A DNA stretch of 64,000 nucleotides from NCBI RefSeq assembly GCF_002914525.1, contig NZ_LODW01000048.1, positions 186,001 to 250,000 on the forward strand, given 5' to 3'. The notes beneath the pieces were generated by a model. It ran no database searches and was not told the DNA's origin. It saw only the letters and a list, made by a program, of their open reading frames with translations. How positions within the stretch are numbered: the stretch's first letter is position 1; each line of letters starts with the position of its first letter. A program made the translations under genes and the position numbers. This DNA comes from Rhizobium hidalgonense. Lineage in GTDB: Bacteria > Pseudomonadota > Alphaproteobacteria > Rhizobiales > Rhizobiaceae. This document shows, one piece after another, positions 8,585 through 17,224 of the stretch.

Positions 8585-10063
8585 GTGACTGATCCCGTTC
8601 TTTCCCTGAGGGGCATATCCAAGTGGTATGGGCCACTCCAGGTTCTGAAGGATGTGAGCTTGGACGTCTATCCGGGTGAAGTGGTTGCACTTCTCGGTGA
8701 AAACGGAGCGGGCAAGTCAACGCTCTCCGGCATCATCGCCGGGTCACGCACGCCGTCCGAAGGATCGATGACATGGCTGGGGCAGCCTTATGCCCCGGCC
8801 ACCCCAAGGGAAGCGATCGACAAGGGCGTTGTCCTGATCCACCAGGAACTGCAGCTGCTGCCGCAGCTGTCGATCGCTGAAAACGTCTTCATCGGACGCT
8901 GGCCGATGAAGAACGGCGCCGTCGACCGTGCCCAGATGGTTCGCCGGGCCCAGGACCAGCTCGCCCGCTTGAACCTTCACATACCCGCAACACGGACGGT
9001 CGCCGGCCTTTCCACCGCAAATCAGCAACTCATCGAGATCGCCAAGGCGCTTGCTCTCAACGCAAAGCTCCTGATCCTTGATGAGCCGACAGCCGCCCTT
9101 GGCGGCGCGGAGACCCAAGCTCTCTTCGAACAGGTTCGCAAGCTTCGCTCGGAAGGCGTCGGCATCGTCTACATTTCCCACCGCATGGAAGAGATCAAGC
9201 AGATCACCGACCGCATCATCGTTCTTCGCGACGGCGAGCGCGTGCAGGAATTCTCAGACAGCGCGACCCCGGTGCGAACGATTGTCGAGAGCATGGTCGG
9301 ACGCCCGCTTGACCGCTTGTTCCCCACCCTGCCCGTTCCGACAGATCGTCCGGTCCTTCAAGTGTCCGGCCTGAGCTCGCCGGACGACTCGTTCCGTGAC
9401 GTTACCTTCGAGGTGCGGGCCGGCGAAATTCTCGGAATTGCCGGCTTGGTCGGCGCCGGCCGCACCGAGTTGGTGCGTGCAATTTCGGGTGCAGATCCGA
9501 TCAGCGCCGGTTCGATCAAGCTGGAAGGCGAGGAACTCAGGCTGCGCGACCCGGCGGACGCCATCGCCAAGGGCATCGTGATGGTTCCGGAAGACCGCAA
9601 GGAGCAGGGTCTGATCGTCGGGCACCGGATCAGCGAGAACATTATCTACGCCAATCTCGACAAACTGGGTGGCGGTTGGATTACGCCGCGCGTCAAGCGC
9701 TCCTTTGCGGAAAAGGCGGTGGCCAAGTTCGGCGTCAAGGGCCGCGCCGAGCAATACGCCTCGGACCTGTCAGGCGGCAACCAGCAGAAGGTGGTGATCG
9801 CCAAGTGGCTGATGCGCGATCCCAAGGTCGTCGTGCTCGACGAACCGACCAGAGGCATCGACGTCGGCGCCCGCGCCGGCATCTACGACATCATCGTCAA
9901 TCTCGCCAAACAGGGCGTGGCGGTCATCGTCGTAAGCTCGGACCTCGAGGAAGTTCTCGGCGTCTCCAATCGCATTCTCGTGCTTGCGCAAGGCAAGCAG
10001 GCGGGGATCCTCAATCGTGACCAGGCAAATGACGTTTCGGTCATGGAGCTGGCTACAATCTAA
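8585..10063 (+). CDS. RbsA-family sugar ABC transporter ATP-binding protein (two ATPase domains)
   Basis: This 492-residue protein contains two fused ABC ATPase domains. The N-terminal one has Walker A GENGAGKST at residues 38-46. The C-terminal one has the degenerate P-loop region GLVGAGRTELVR and a normal signature region SGGNQQKVVIAKWL, the usual asymmetry of RbsA/MglA/XylG proteins. It begins 26 bp after the binding-protein gene and is followed 22 bp later by the first SDR gene, so importer and dehydrogenases share one transcript. It energises the RbsC-like permease of this operon. Confidence 0.94.
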   Translation: MTDPVLSLRGISKWYGPLQVLKDVSLDVYPGEVVALLGENGAGKSTLSGIIAGSRTPSEGSMTWLGQPYAPATPREAIDKGVVLIHQELQLLPQLSIAENVFIGRWPMKNGAVDRAQMVRRAQDQLARLNLHIPATRTVAGLSTANQQLIEIAKALALNAKLLILDEPTAALGGAETQALFEQVRKLRSEGVGIVYISHRMEEIKQITDRIIVLRDGERVQEFSDSATPVRTIVESMVGRPLDRLFPTLPVPTDRPVLQVSGLSSPDDSFRDVTFEVRAGEILGIAGLVGAGRTELVRAISGADPISAGSIKLEGEELRLRDPADAIAKGIVMVPEDRKEQGLIVGHRISENIIYANLDKLGGGWITPRVKRSFAEKAVAKFGVKGRAEQYASDLSGGNQQKVVIAKWLMRDPKVVVLDEPTRGIDVGARAGIYDIIVNLAKQGVAVIVVSSDLEEVLGVSNRILVLAQGKQAGILNRDQANDVSVMELATI

Positions 10064-10085
10064 ACAGACAGAGAAAGGAAGAGCG

Positions 10086-10874
10086 GTGTCCGACATCACT
10101 CTGAACGCCCCGAAGCTTTTCGATCTCAGCGGCCAGGTGGCCATCGTCACCGGCGCCGGCAGCGGCATCGGGCAGCGCATTGCCATCGGCCTTGCACAAT
10201 GCGGCGCCGACGTGGCCCTGCTCGACCGCCGGTCCGACGACGGACTGGCCAGGACGGCTGAACATATCAGCGCCGCCGGCCGCCGCTCGATCCAGATCGC
10301 GGCTGACGTCACGAACAAATCCTCTCTTGCAGATGCCGTCGCACGGACCGAAGCAGATCTCGGCGCGCTGACGCTCGCCGTCAACGCTGCCGGCATCGCC
10401 AACGCCAACCCGGCGGAAGAGATGGAGGAAGATCAGTATCAGACGCTGATGGATATCAACCTCAAAGGCATATTCCTGTCCTGCCAGGCCGAGGCCCGCG
10501 CCATGTTGAAGAATGGACGCGGCTCCATCGTCAACATCGCTTCCATGTCGGGTGTGATCGTAAACCGGGGGCTGAGCCAGGCGCATTACAACGCCTCCAA
10601 GGCGGGCGTCATCCATATGTCGAAGTCTATGGCGATGGAATGGGTCGACCGCGGCATTCGCGTCAACACCATCTCCCCCGGCTATACTGCAACGCCGATG
10701 AACACCCGTCCGGAGATGGTCCACCAGACGAAGCTTTTCGAAGAGCAGACGCCGATGCAGCGCATGGCGACGGTCGACGAGATGGTCGGTCCGGCGGTGT
10801 TCTTGCTTTCGAATGCAGCAAGTTTCGTCACCGGCGTCGATCTTCTCGTCGACGGCGGCTTCTGCTGCTGGTGA
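10086..10874 (+). CDS. SDR-family polyol/sugar dehydrogenase (first of two in the operon)
   Basis: This is a classical short-chain dehydrogenase of 262 residues: cofactor motif TGAGSGIG at 22-29, NAAG at 100-103, Ser153 and the catalytic pair Tyr168/Lys172 (YNASK). The start is the GTG at 10086, preceded by AAGGAAGA; upstream in-frame codons would run into the ATPase gene. It is co-directional with the importer and probably oxidises the imported polyol, or reduces the sugar, to supply the ketose for the FGGY kinase. It resembles sugar-alcohol dehydrogenases of the threitol/xylitol type only in a general way, so the substrate is left open. Confidence 0.85.
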   Translation: MSDITLNAPKLFDLSGQVAIVTGAGSGIGQRIAIGLAQCGADVALLDRRSDDGLARTAEHISAAGRRSIQIAADVTNKSSLADAVARTEADLGALTLAVNAAGIANANPAEEMEEDQYQTLMDINLKGIFLSCQAEARAMLKNGRGSIVNIASMSGVIVNRGLSQAHYNASKAGVIHMSKSMAMEWVDRGIRVNTISPGYTATPMNTRPEMVHQTKLFEEQTPMQRMATVDEMVGPAVFLLSNAASFVTGVDLLVDGGFCCW

Positions 10875-11067
10875 TGCGATGAGAAAGCGCGTTGCGGGCA
10901 ATGGGAATAATGAACGGTCTCGCTTCCTCCCTGGCTGAGATCGAGGCGGTGAAGGGACCAACGGGCGACGGCGTGCAATATCGCCGTCCGCCCGCCCTTC
11001 GCGCCGATTGAACGGGTGCTCGCGCCCAGATTTGCTGTTTATGTCAGGATACCGGGAAGGAAAAAGC

Positions 11068-11850
11068 ATGAAACGCTTTGAGCAAAAGACTGTCGTCATC
11101 ACGGGGGGCAGCCGCGGCATCGGAGCGGCGATCGCCAGGCGCTTTGCGCGCGAAGGCGCCAATCTCGTCGTTTCGGCCAATGAAGACCTCGTCCATAACG
11201 TCGCCGAGCAGATCCGAGCCGAAGGCGGCAAGGCGATCTCCTTCATCGGCGACGTCACCGACAAGGCAAGCGTCACCGCCCTATATGATACCGCCGAGCA
11301 GGAATTCGGCGCCGTCGACGTCTCGATCCAGAACGCCGGCGTCATCACCATCGCCCGCGTCGAGGACCTGACCGAAAACGAGTGGGACAAGGTCATGGCC
11401 GTCAACACCAAGGGCGTCTTCCTCTGCGCCCAGGAGGCCATTGCAAGAATGCGCAAGCACAAGCGCGGCGGCCGCATCATCAACACCGCCTCCGGCCAAG
11501 CCCGCGATGGCTTCATCTACACCCCGCATTACGCCGCCTCGAAAATGGGTGTCGTCGGCATCACCCAGAGCCTGGCCAAGGAAGTCGCCACCGAGAAGAT
11601 CACCGTCAACGCCTTCTGCCCCGGCATCATCGAAACCGACATGTGGGCCTATAACGACCAGGCCTGGGGCAAACTGCTCGGCAACTACGCCCCCGGTGAA
11701 CTGATGAAGGAATGGGTCGAAGGCATCCCGATGAAACGCGCCGGCTCCGGCGAGGACGTCGCCGGCCTGGTGACTTTCCTCGCCAGCGACGACGCCGCCT
11801 ACATCACCGGCCAGACGATCAACGTCGATGGCGGGTTGATTATGTCTTAG
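11068..11850 (+). CDS. SDR-family polyol dehydrogenase (second in the operon)
   Basis: This is a 260-residue classical SDR with TGGSRGIG at 12-19, Ser142, Tyr155 and Lys159 (YAASK). The ATG at 11068 follows GGGAAGGAAAAAGC; an upstream in-frame ATG at 11008 lacks a comparable site. The C-terminus (VDGGLIMS) is of the sorbitol or butanediol dehydrogenase-like type. It lies 193 bp after the first SDR; that gap shows no gene. Two SDRs beside one importer suggest either two oxidation steps or two related polyols entering the same kinase/transketolase route. Confidence 0.85.
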   Translation: MKRFEQKTVVITGGSRGIGAAIARRFAREGANLVVSANEDLVHNVAEQIRAEGGKAISFIGDVTDKASVTALYDTAEQEFGAVDVSIQNAGVITIARVEDLTENEWDKVMAVNTKGVFLCAQEAIARMRKHKRGGRIINTASGQARDGFIYTPHYAASKMGVVGITQSLAKEVATEKITVNAFCPGIIETDMWAYNDQAWGKLLGNYAPGELMKEWVEGIPMKRAGSGEDVAGLVTFLASDDAAYITGQTINVDGGLIMS

Positions 11851-11892
11851 GCGGGAACTGGGCGGCGGAGCGCAGGCGCTCCACCACCAATC

Positions 11893-12660
11893 CTACGTCC
11901 GACTGATCGAAACCCCACCATCCGCCAGCATCGCCGTGCCGGTCACGAAGCTCGCCATGTCCGACGCCAGAAACAACGCCGCATTGGCGATCTCTTCCGG
12001 CTGGGCCATGCGCTTCAGCGCATGCAGTCCCTCGACGAAGGCGAGCAGATCCGGCGTCGCACCAGGCGCGTTGGTGATGCTGGCCGGCGTATCGGTGCCG
12101 CCGGGAAGCAAGGCGTTGACGCGGATGTTCTGCCGCCCGAGTTCGGCGGCGAGCACCTGCACGAAGCCGATCAGCCCCGCTTTGCTCGCGGCATAGGCGG
12201 CCATGCCGGGCATGCCGGCGGTGTGGCCGACGAAGGTGGAGGTGAAAATCAGCGAACCGCCGCCCTCTCCCATCGCCGCCGACTGATGTTTGGCGCCGAG
12301 GAAGGCGGCGGTGAGATTGGTCTCGATCGTCTCACGCCAGCCTTCCACCGAGAGGCCGGCAACCGGTCCCATTTCGCCGACGCTGCCGGCATTGTTGAAG
12401 GCGATGTCGAGCCTGCCGAAGCGCGAAACCGCCGTGTCGGTGAGCCTTGCCTGCAGCGCCTCGTCCCTGACATCGCCCGATATGGCGACAGTCTGCCCGC
12501 CCTCCGCCTCGATTTCGGCGACGACGGCGTCGAGCGCCTCTTGTCGCCTTGCGGTGACCACGAGCTTCGCGCCTTGCCGCGCAAAGAGCTTCGCCGCCGC
12601 CCGGCCGATGCCGGAGCTTGCGCCGGTGATGATCGCGACCTTGTCGTTCAGAAGTGTCAT
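11893..12660 (-). CDS. SDR-family oxidoreductase
   Basis: This 255-residue classical SDR has TGASSGIG at 12-19, NNAG at 89-92, Ser141 and Tyr156/Lys160 (YAASK), so it should be catalytically competent, similar in length and motifs to glucose-1-dehydrogenase-like SDRs. It is convergent with the polyol operon, ending 42 bp after it, so it is a separate transcription unit. A perfect 8-bp inverted repeat at 12672-12693 abuts its Shine-Dalgarno sequence (GAGGAGAAACGGAC) and may be an operator. The substrate is unknown. Confidence 0.88.
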   Translation of the reverse strand: MTLLNDKVAIITGASSGIGRAAAKLFARQGAKLVVTARRQEALDAVVAEIEAEGGQTVAISGDVRDEALQARLTDTAVSRFGRLDIAFNNAGSVGEMGPVAGLSVEGWRETIETNLTAAFLGAKHQSAAMGEGGGSLIFTSTFVGHTAGMPGMAAYAASKAGLIGFVQVLAAELGRQNIRVNALLPGGTDTPASITNAPGATPDLLAFVEGLHALKRMAQPEEIANAALFLASDMASFVTGTAMLADGGVSISRT

Positions 12661-12988
12661 GTCCGTTTCTCCTCAGTTGTCGAGGCAACTGAGATCTCAA
12701 ACATCAGCCGATGCAGCCACCCGTTTCCCGTGCGGACGAAAGAAAAACCACGGATGCCCATGCGATCAGGTCGGCGCCGAACAAGGGCAGAAGCCTCGAT
12801 CGACATATCGAAATATCGGAATTCGCATTGCAAAACGCTGCTTTGCTGTGGTTTTCAAAACGCGCCTGCCGCTGCGTCAACACCATTGTGCGCCGCATCA
12901 TCGATTTATCCCGGGTGTGACATTCATCCGATTCCCTTCATGTATCTTCCCGACTAAGAAGGGGCGCACAGGTAAAGGGAATCTCTTC
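12661..12988. other. Intergenic region between divergent SDR and DMT-transporter genes
   Basis: This 328-bp region separates the minus-strand SDR start from the plus-strand DMT transporter start. Apart from the inverted repeat at 12672-12693 I see no gene, RNA signature or repeat. It should carry both promoters. Confidence 0.6.
12672..12693. promoter_or_regulatory. Perfect inverted repeat upstream of the SDR gene
   Basis: CTCAGTTG-TCGAGG-CAACTGAG has perfect 8-bp arms and ends 11 bp before the SDR start codon, overlapping the Shine-Dalgarno region. The size and position fit an operator for a dimeric repressor such as TetR, but no such regulator gene is adjacent. A translation-blocking hairpin is an alternative. 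Confidence 0.5.
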
Positions 12989-13897
12989 ATGCCGCGGTCA
13001 CGCAATACTGAGGGCGCCATCTATATGAGCATGGCGATGGCCGGCTTTTCCGCAAGCGATGCCCTCTCCAAGTCGGTGGTCGCCTATATGAACGCCGGCG
13101 AGATCATGTTCCTGCGCGGCCTTTTCACCAGCCTGCTCGTCTATCTGATCGCCAAGAAAATGGGCGCGTTGCGCTCCTGGCGCATCGTGCTGAAGCCGAT
13201 CATCATCCTGCGCATCGTCTGCGAGATGTTCTCCGCTGTCACCTATATCACTGCGCTCGGCATGATGCCGATCGCCAATGCCTCGGCGATCCTGCAATCG
13301 CTGCCGCTGGTCGTCACCTTCGGTGCGGCGCTGTTCTTCCGCGAGCCCGTCGGCTGGCGGCGCTGGTCGGCGATAACAGTCGGCCTCGTCGGCGTCATGA
13401 TCATCATCCGCCCCGGACCGGAAGGATTCACCGCCGCCGCCCTGCTCTGCGTCGGCGCCGTGCTGACGACCGCCGGCCGCGATCTCGCCACCCGCTCGAT
13501 CGACCCGGAGATTCCCTCGCTGATGATCACCGTCATCACCGCCATCTCAATCTCCGTCTTCGGCGCCTTGCTCATCCCCGTGCTCGGCGGCTGGCAGCCG
13601 GTCAGCGCGACTTCGCTCGGGCATTTGCTGCTCGCCTCGGTGCTGGTGCTCGTCGGCTACCAGTCGGTCATCCTCGCCATGCGCACCGGCGAAATCTCCT
13701 TCGTCGCGCCGTTCCGCTATACCAGCCTGATCTTCTCCTCGCTGCTCGGCTTTTTCTTCTTCGCTGAAGTGCCTGACAGCTGGACGCTCATCGGCGCCGC
13801 AATCGTCATCGCTTCCGGCCTCTATACGTTCTATCGTGAAGCCAAGCGCCGCGTACCCCCGATCGCGCAGGAATCCGCGCCGCGCTCGCCGGTTTGA
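12989..13897 (+). CDS. DMT-superfamily (EamA) transporter
   Basis: This 302-residue membrane protein of the drug/metabolite transporter superfamily has two EamA repeats, about ten hydrophobic segments in all. The first repeat contains MSMAMAGFSASDALSKS and ends before a second block starting around GFTAAALLCVGAVL. The ATG at 12989 was chosen because the upstream open frame is antisense-like and non-hydrophobic, and AAAGGGA precedes this codon. It probably exports an unknown metabolite. It lies 7 bp before the mobA start but need not be functionally linked. Confidence 0.88.
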   Translation: MPRSRNTEGAIYMSMAMAGFSASDALSKSVVAYMNAGEIMFLRGLFTSLLVYLIAKKMGALRSWRIVLKPIIILRIVCEMFSAVTYITALGMMPIANASAILQSLPLVVTFGAALFFREPVGWRRWSAITVGLVGVMIIIRPGPEGFTAAALLCVGAVLTTAGRDLATRSIDPEIPSLMITVITAISISVFGALLIPVLGGWQPVSATSLGHLLLASVLVLVGYQSVILAMRTGEISFVAPFRYTSLIFSSLLGFFFFAEVPDSWTLIGAAIVIASGLYTFYREAKRRVPPIAQESAPRSPV

Positions 13898-13904
13898 GGC
13901 AGGG

Positions 13905-14537
13905 ATGATGACTGAATTCTCGTTGGACAGATCCAATATATCAGGCGTCGTGCTGGCCGGCGGTCGCTCACAGCGCATGGGCCGCGACAAGGCGGGCGTT
14001 ATGCTCGGGGCCGAAAGCCTGCTCCGCCATGTGCTGACCCGCCTTTCGCAGCAGGTCGCCCACGTTGCCATCAATGCCGATGCCGCCGCCGAGAATGTAC
14101 CCGTTGTTCCCGACCATTTACCCGGCAAGGCCGGGCCGCTCGCCGGCATTCATGCTGCGATGGTCTATGCCGCCGGTCTTCCCGCGATCACCCATGTCGT
14201 CACCGTCTCGATCGACTGCCCGTTCTTCCCCGCTGATCTGGTCGCCCGGCTGGCCGCAGCGCTCGAACATCCGTTGCAGATTGCCATCGCCGCCTCCGAA
14301 GGCCGCAGCCATCCCGTCTTCGGTCTCTGGCCTGTGACGCTCGCCGCCGACCTCGAAGCCTGGATCGCCACCGACGAAAAGCGCCGGGTGCGCGACTTCC
14401 TGTTACGGCATGACGTTACGGAAGTAAGCTTTCCCTTGCATCCGACCCGCGCCAGCCTGCTCGATCCCTTCTTCAACATCAACACGCCTGACGATCTTAT
14501 CGAGGCGGAACGCTGGCTGGAGGCCCTTCGCGCATGA
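13905..14537 (+). CDS. mobA: Molybdenum cofactor guanylyltransferase MobA
   Basis: This 210-residue nucleotidyltransferase transfers GMP from GTP to molybdopterin to form the MGD cofactor. The diagnostic N-terminal motif LAGGRSQRMGRDKA is at about residues 17-30, followed by the DHLPGKAGPLAGIHAA segment and the VSIDCPF metal-site region. ATG codons at 13905 and 13908 are both possible; GAGGCAGG precedes them. The 3' end overlaps mobB by 4 bp (ATGA), the usual arrangement of the Mo-bis-MGD genes. Confidence 0.93.
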   Translation: MMTEFSLDRSNISGVVLAGGRSQRMGRDKAGVMLGAESLLRHVLTRLSQQVAHVAINADAAAENVPVVPDHLPGKAGPLAGIHAAMVYAAGLPAITHVVTVSIDCPFFPADLVARLAAALEHPLQIAIAASEGRSHPVFGLWPVTLAADLEAWIATDEKRRVRDFLLRHDVTEVSFPLHPTRASLLDPFFNINTPDDLIEAERWLEALRA

Positions 14538-15055
14538 CCGCACCCAAAGTCTTCGGTATCGCCGGCTGGAAGAACTCGGGCAAGACGGGGCTCGCCGTCC
14601 GCCTGGTGACTGAGTTCACCCGCCGCGGCTACAGCATCTCGACGATCAAGCACGCCCATCATGATTTCGACATCGACAAGGTGGGCGCCGACAGCTACCG
14701 CCACCGCCAGGCCGGCGCCCATGAGGTCACCATCGTCTCCGGCACCCGCTACGCCATCATGCACGAGCTGCGGGGCGCGCCTGAACCGGAGTTCGAGGAG
14801 ATTCTTGCTCGTCTCGCCCCCTGCGATCTCGTCCTGATCGAAGGCTACAAGCGCGAACCGATCCCGAAGATCGAGGCTCGCCGCGTCGAAGCGGCCAATC
14901 GCCAACCGCTGGCGCCGAGCGATCCCCACATTCGCGCCATTGCCGCCGATCATGCCGTCGCTGATACGGCCCTGCCTGTCTTCGATCTAGACGACACAGG
15001 CGCCATCGCCGATTTCATCGCAGCGATCGTCGGCCTTGGCCAGGCGAGATCCTGA
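14534..15055 (+). CDS. mobB: Molybdopterin-guanine dinucleotide biosynthesis adaptor MobB
   Basis: This 173-residue P-loop GTPase has Walker A GWKNSGKT at residues 11-18 and the MobB hallmark TIKHAHHDFDIDKVGADS just after it. It assists MobA in building the MGD form of the molybdenum cofactor. Its start overlaps the mobA stop by 4 bp. Its last 69 bp overlap, tail to tail, the C-terminal coding end of the minus-strand hybrid histidine kinase, an unusually long convergent overlap. Confidence 0.93.
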   Translation: MTAPKVFGIAGWKNSGKTGLAVRLVTEFTRRGYSISTIKHAHHDFDIDKVGADSYRHRQAGAHEVTIVSGTRYAIMHELRGAPEPEFEEILARLAPCDLVLIEGYKREPIPKIEARRVEAANRQPLAPSDPHIRAIAADHAVADTALPVFDLDDTGAIADFIAAIVGLGQARS

Positions 15056-17224
15056 AGCGCCGGCGCCGCTGCCGGATCTGGGAACCGGGGCCGCTTCGGC
15101 TGCCACTGCCTTGCTGATTTCCTTGGCAAGCTGCGCCTGGTTATAAGGTTTCGCCAGCCTCGGAAGATCGATGTCGGTGCCGGCGGGTAGATCGGCATAA
15201 CCCGTGGCCAGCACGATCGGAAGCGCTGGCAGAATGTCCCGCGCCGCCTCAGCGAGCTGTGCGCCGGTCATACCGGGCATCGAATAATCGGTGATGACAA
15301 GATCGAAAGGCTGGCCGTTCCTGATCAGCTCAAGCGCCTCCAAGCCGGAATTTGCCTCGACGACCTCGTGGCCGAGATCTTCGAGCATGTCGACCGAGCT
15401 CATGGCGATCAAGGCATCGTCGTCGACCAGAAGGATCTTCAGCCTGGGTGCTGTATCTGAATCAGGCAGCGCTGCTTCGTTCGCTTGCTCGGGGCGCTGT
15501 TCGGTCGCCGGCAGCCACAATTCGGCGGTTGTTCCCACCCCAAGTTCGCTTGTCAGAAGAAGTGCGCCATTGAGCTGAACGGCGAGGCCGTGGATCATCG
15601 ACAGGCCGAGGCCCGTGCCCTTTCCCAGTTCCTTGGTCGAGAAAAACGGATCGACGGCCTTCTTCAGCGTCTCCGCGTCCATGCCGGTGCCGCAGTCGGC
15701 CACCGCCAAGACGAGATAGTTTCCCTCGTTGAGATCGCCGCCTTTGCCGGCAACCCTTTCCTGGCGCAAAGATATGCGCAGCGTCCCGCCCGCCGGCATC
15801 GCATCGCGAGCATTGACAGCAAGGTTGAGCAGCGCCAGCTCGAGCTGGTTCGCATCGACAAGCGCCGGCGGCAGCGTCGCCGGCAGGATGGTCTCGATGC
15901 TGACCGAGGATCCGACCGAACGCCGCAGCAGGTCGTTCATGCCGGTCACCAGATCGCCAAGATCGACAGGCTTGACCTGCAGATCCTGCTGTCTGGCAAA
16001 AGCCAGCAGCCGCTGCGTCAGCGCCGCCCCGCGCCGCGCACCCTGAACGGCCCCGTCGACCAGGCGCGTCGCCTTGGCGTCGCCGGCGACATACTTGCCG
16101 AGCAGTTCCAGATTTCCGAGAACCACCATCAGCAGATTGTTGAAATCATGCGCGACGCCGCCGGTGAGCTGGCCGATCGCTTCCATTTTCTGGGATTGGC
16201 GAAGCTGCTCCTCGGCTCTTTCGCGCTGGGCGACTTCTTCGAGCAAGGTCTGGTGAGCGGCATTGACCTCCCTTGTCCGTTCCCTGACCCGTTCTTCGAG
16301 GTTCTCATTGAGCCGCCTCAGATTTTCCTCGATGGTCTTGCGGGCGGTGGTATCGGAGCAGACGCCGACGAGCTTCCTTGCGGAACCATATCTATCAGCG
16401 TAAAGCTGTGCGTGGACTTCGGTCCAATGCAGCGATCCGTCCGGCCAGATCGTCCTGTGCTCGAGCGAATAGTCGCGTCCGGTGTCGATCGTCTGACGCA
16501 GGCGTTCCAGCACAAAGTCCCGGTCGTCGGGATGGATGCTCGCGATCAGATCGTCACGCGTGACATCATCATCCGGTCCTCGGCCGAAGACCGCCTTGCA
16601 GGTCGCTGAGGCGGTCAAGGCCATCGAGGACAATTCAAGCTCCCACGCCCCGAGACGACCGGCGGCCAGTGCCGTCTGCAACCGCCGCTCTCCCTCGCTG
16701 AGCGCCTCAAGCCGGGTTCGCGCCTCATATTGGCGCAGACGTCCCTTCAGTGCGGTCCGCGCAATGCTGACGAAGGACGTGGCATGGAACGGCCTTTCGA
16801 GGAAGGTCACATTGCCGAGAACCTCGGAAAGCCTGGCGGCGGCGGGGTTTTGTTCCGGTCCTCCACCGCGTTGGGTAAGGACGATGAACGGTAGGTCGGA
16901 CCAGCTTGGCTGGGCGGCAACCCAGGCGGCCACCGGCGTCAGGTCGCTGCCGCGGACTGCCTCCTCCGTCAGGACCCCAACCGCAACGTCGTCATCGAGC
17001 GATGATGCGAAGAGATTCAAATCCGCAACTGCGATCGATGATAATCCGGCCTCATCGGTCAACGATGCTGCAACCTGGGCGTCGCGTCCGGCCGGTGCAT
17101 AGATCAGGGCCTTCGGATTGCGGGAATTAGGAATCGGCGCCGTCCTCGCTGTCGGTTGGCAAAAGTGCGGCGGACGTCGCGACGAATTCTGGGACGCCGC
17201 GAAGCACTCCCTGAAAACCGACAA
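14987..17224 (-). CDS. Hybrid sensor histidine kinase with PAS and receiver domains, partner of the KaiC-like ATPase
   Basis: This 745-residue soluble protein has, in order: a receiver-like N-terminal domain (about 38-160) without an obvious phosphorylatable Asp; a PAS domain (about 190-295); a coiled coil (295-345); a HisKA domain with His359 in GGVAHDFNN; a HATPase domain with Asn471 and [11 protein letters not shown]; and a C-terminal receiver with Asp646 in VITDYSMPG. No transmembrane segment is seen, so it should be cytoplasmic. The start is uncertain: ATG 17224 overlaps the upstream kaiC-like gene by 98 bp, and the first recognisable homology begins near residue 38. It is co-transcribed with the KaiC-like gene. 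The last about 30 residues are low complexity and overlap mobB. Confidence 0.88.
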   Translation of the reverse strand: MSVFRECFAASQNSSRRPPHFCQPTARTAPIPNSRNPKALIYAPAGRDAQVAASLTDEAGLSSIAVADLNLFASSLDDDVAVGVLTEEAVRGSDLTPVAAWVAAQPSWSDLPFIVLTQRGGGPEQNPAAARLSEVLGNVTFLERPFHATSFVSIARTALKGRLRQYEARTRLEALSEGERRLQTALAAGRLGAWELELSSMALTASATCKAVFGRGPDDDVTRDDLIASIHPDDRDFVLERLRQTIDTGRDYSLEHRTIWPDGSLHWTEVHAQLYADRYGSARKLVGVCSDTTARKTIEENLRRLNENLEERVRERTREVNAAHQTLLEEVAQRERAEEQLRQSQKMEAIGQLTGGVAHDFNNLLMVVLGNLELLGKYVAGDAKATRLVDGAVQGARRGAALTQRLLAFARQQDLQVKPVDLGDLVTGMNDLLRRSVGSSVSIETILPATLPPALVDANQLELALLNLAVNARDAMPAGGTLRISLRQERVAGKGGDLNEGNYLVLAVADCGTGMDAETLKKAVDPFFSTKELGKGTGLGLSMIHGLAVQLNGALLLTSELGVGTTAELWLPATEQRPEQANEAALPDSDTAPRLKILLVDDDALIAMSSVDMLEDLGHEVVEANSGLEALELIRNGQPFDLVITDYSMPGMTGAQLAEAARDILPALPIVLATGYADLPAGTDIDLPRLAKPYNQAQLAKEISKAVAAEAAPVPRSGSGAGASGSRLAKADDRCDEIGDGACVV

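Noticed and set aside
10053..11516. 487-codon minus-strand frame across the two SDR genes
   Set aside because: It is a shadow of two well-supported plus-strand SDR genes with intact catalytic motifs.
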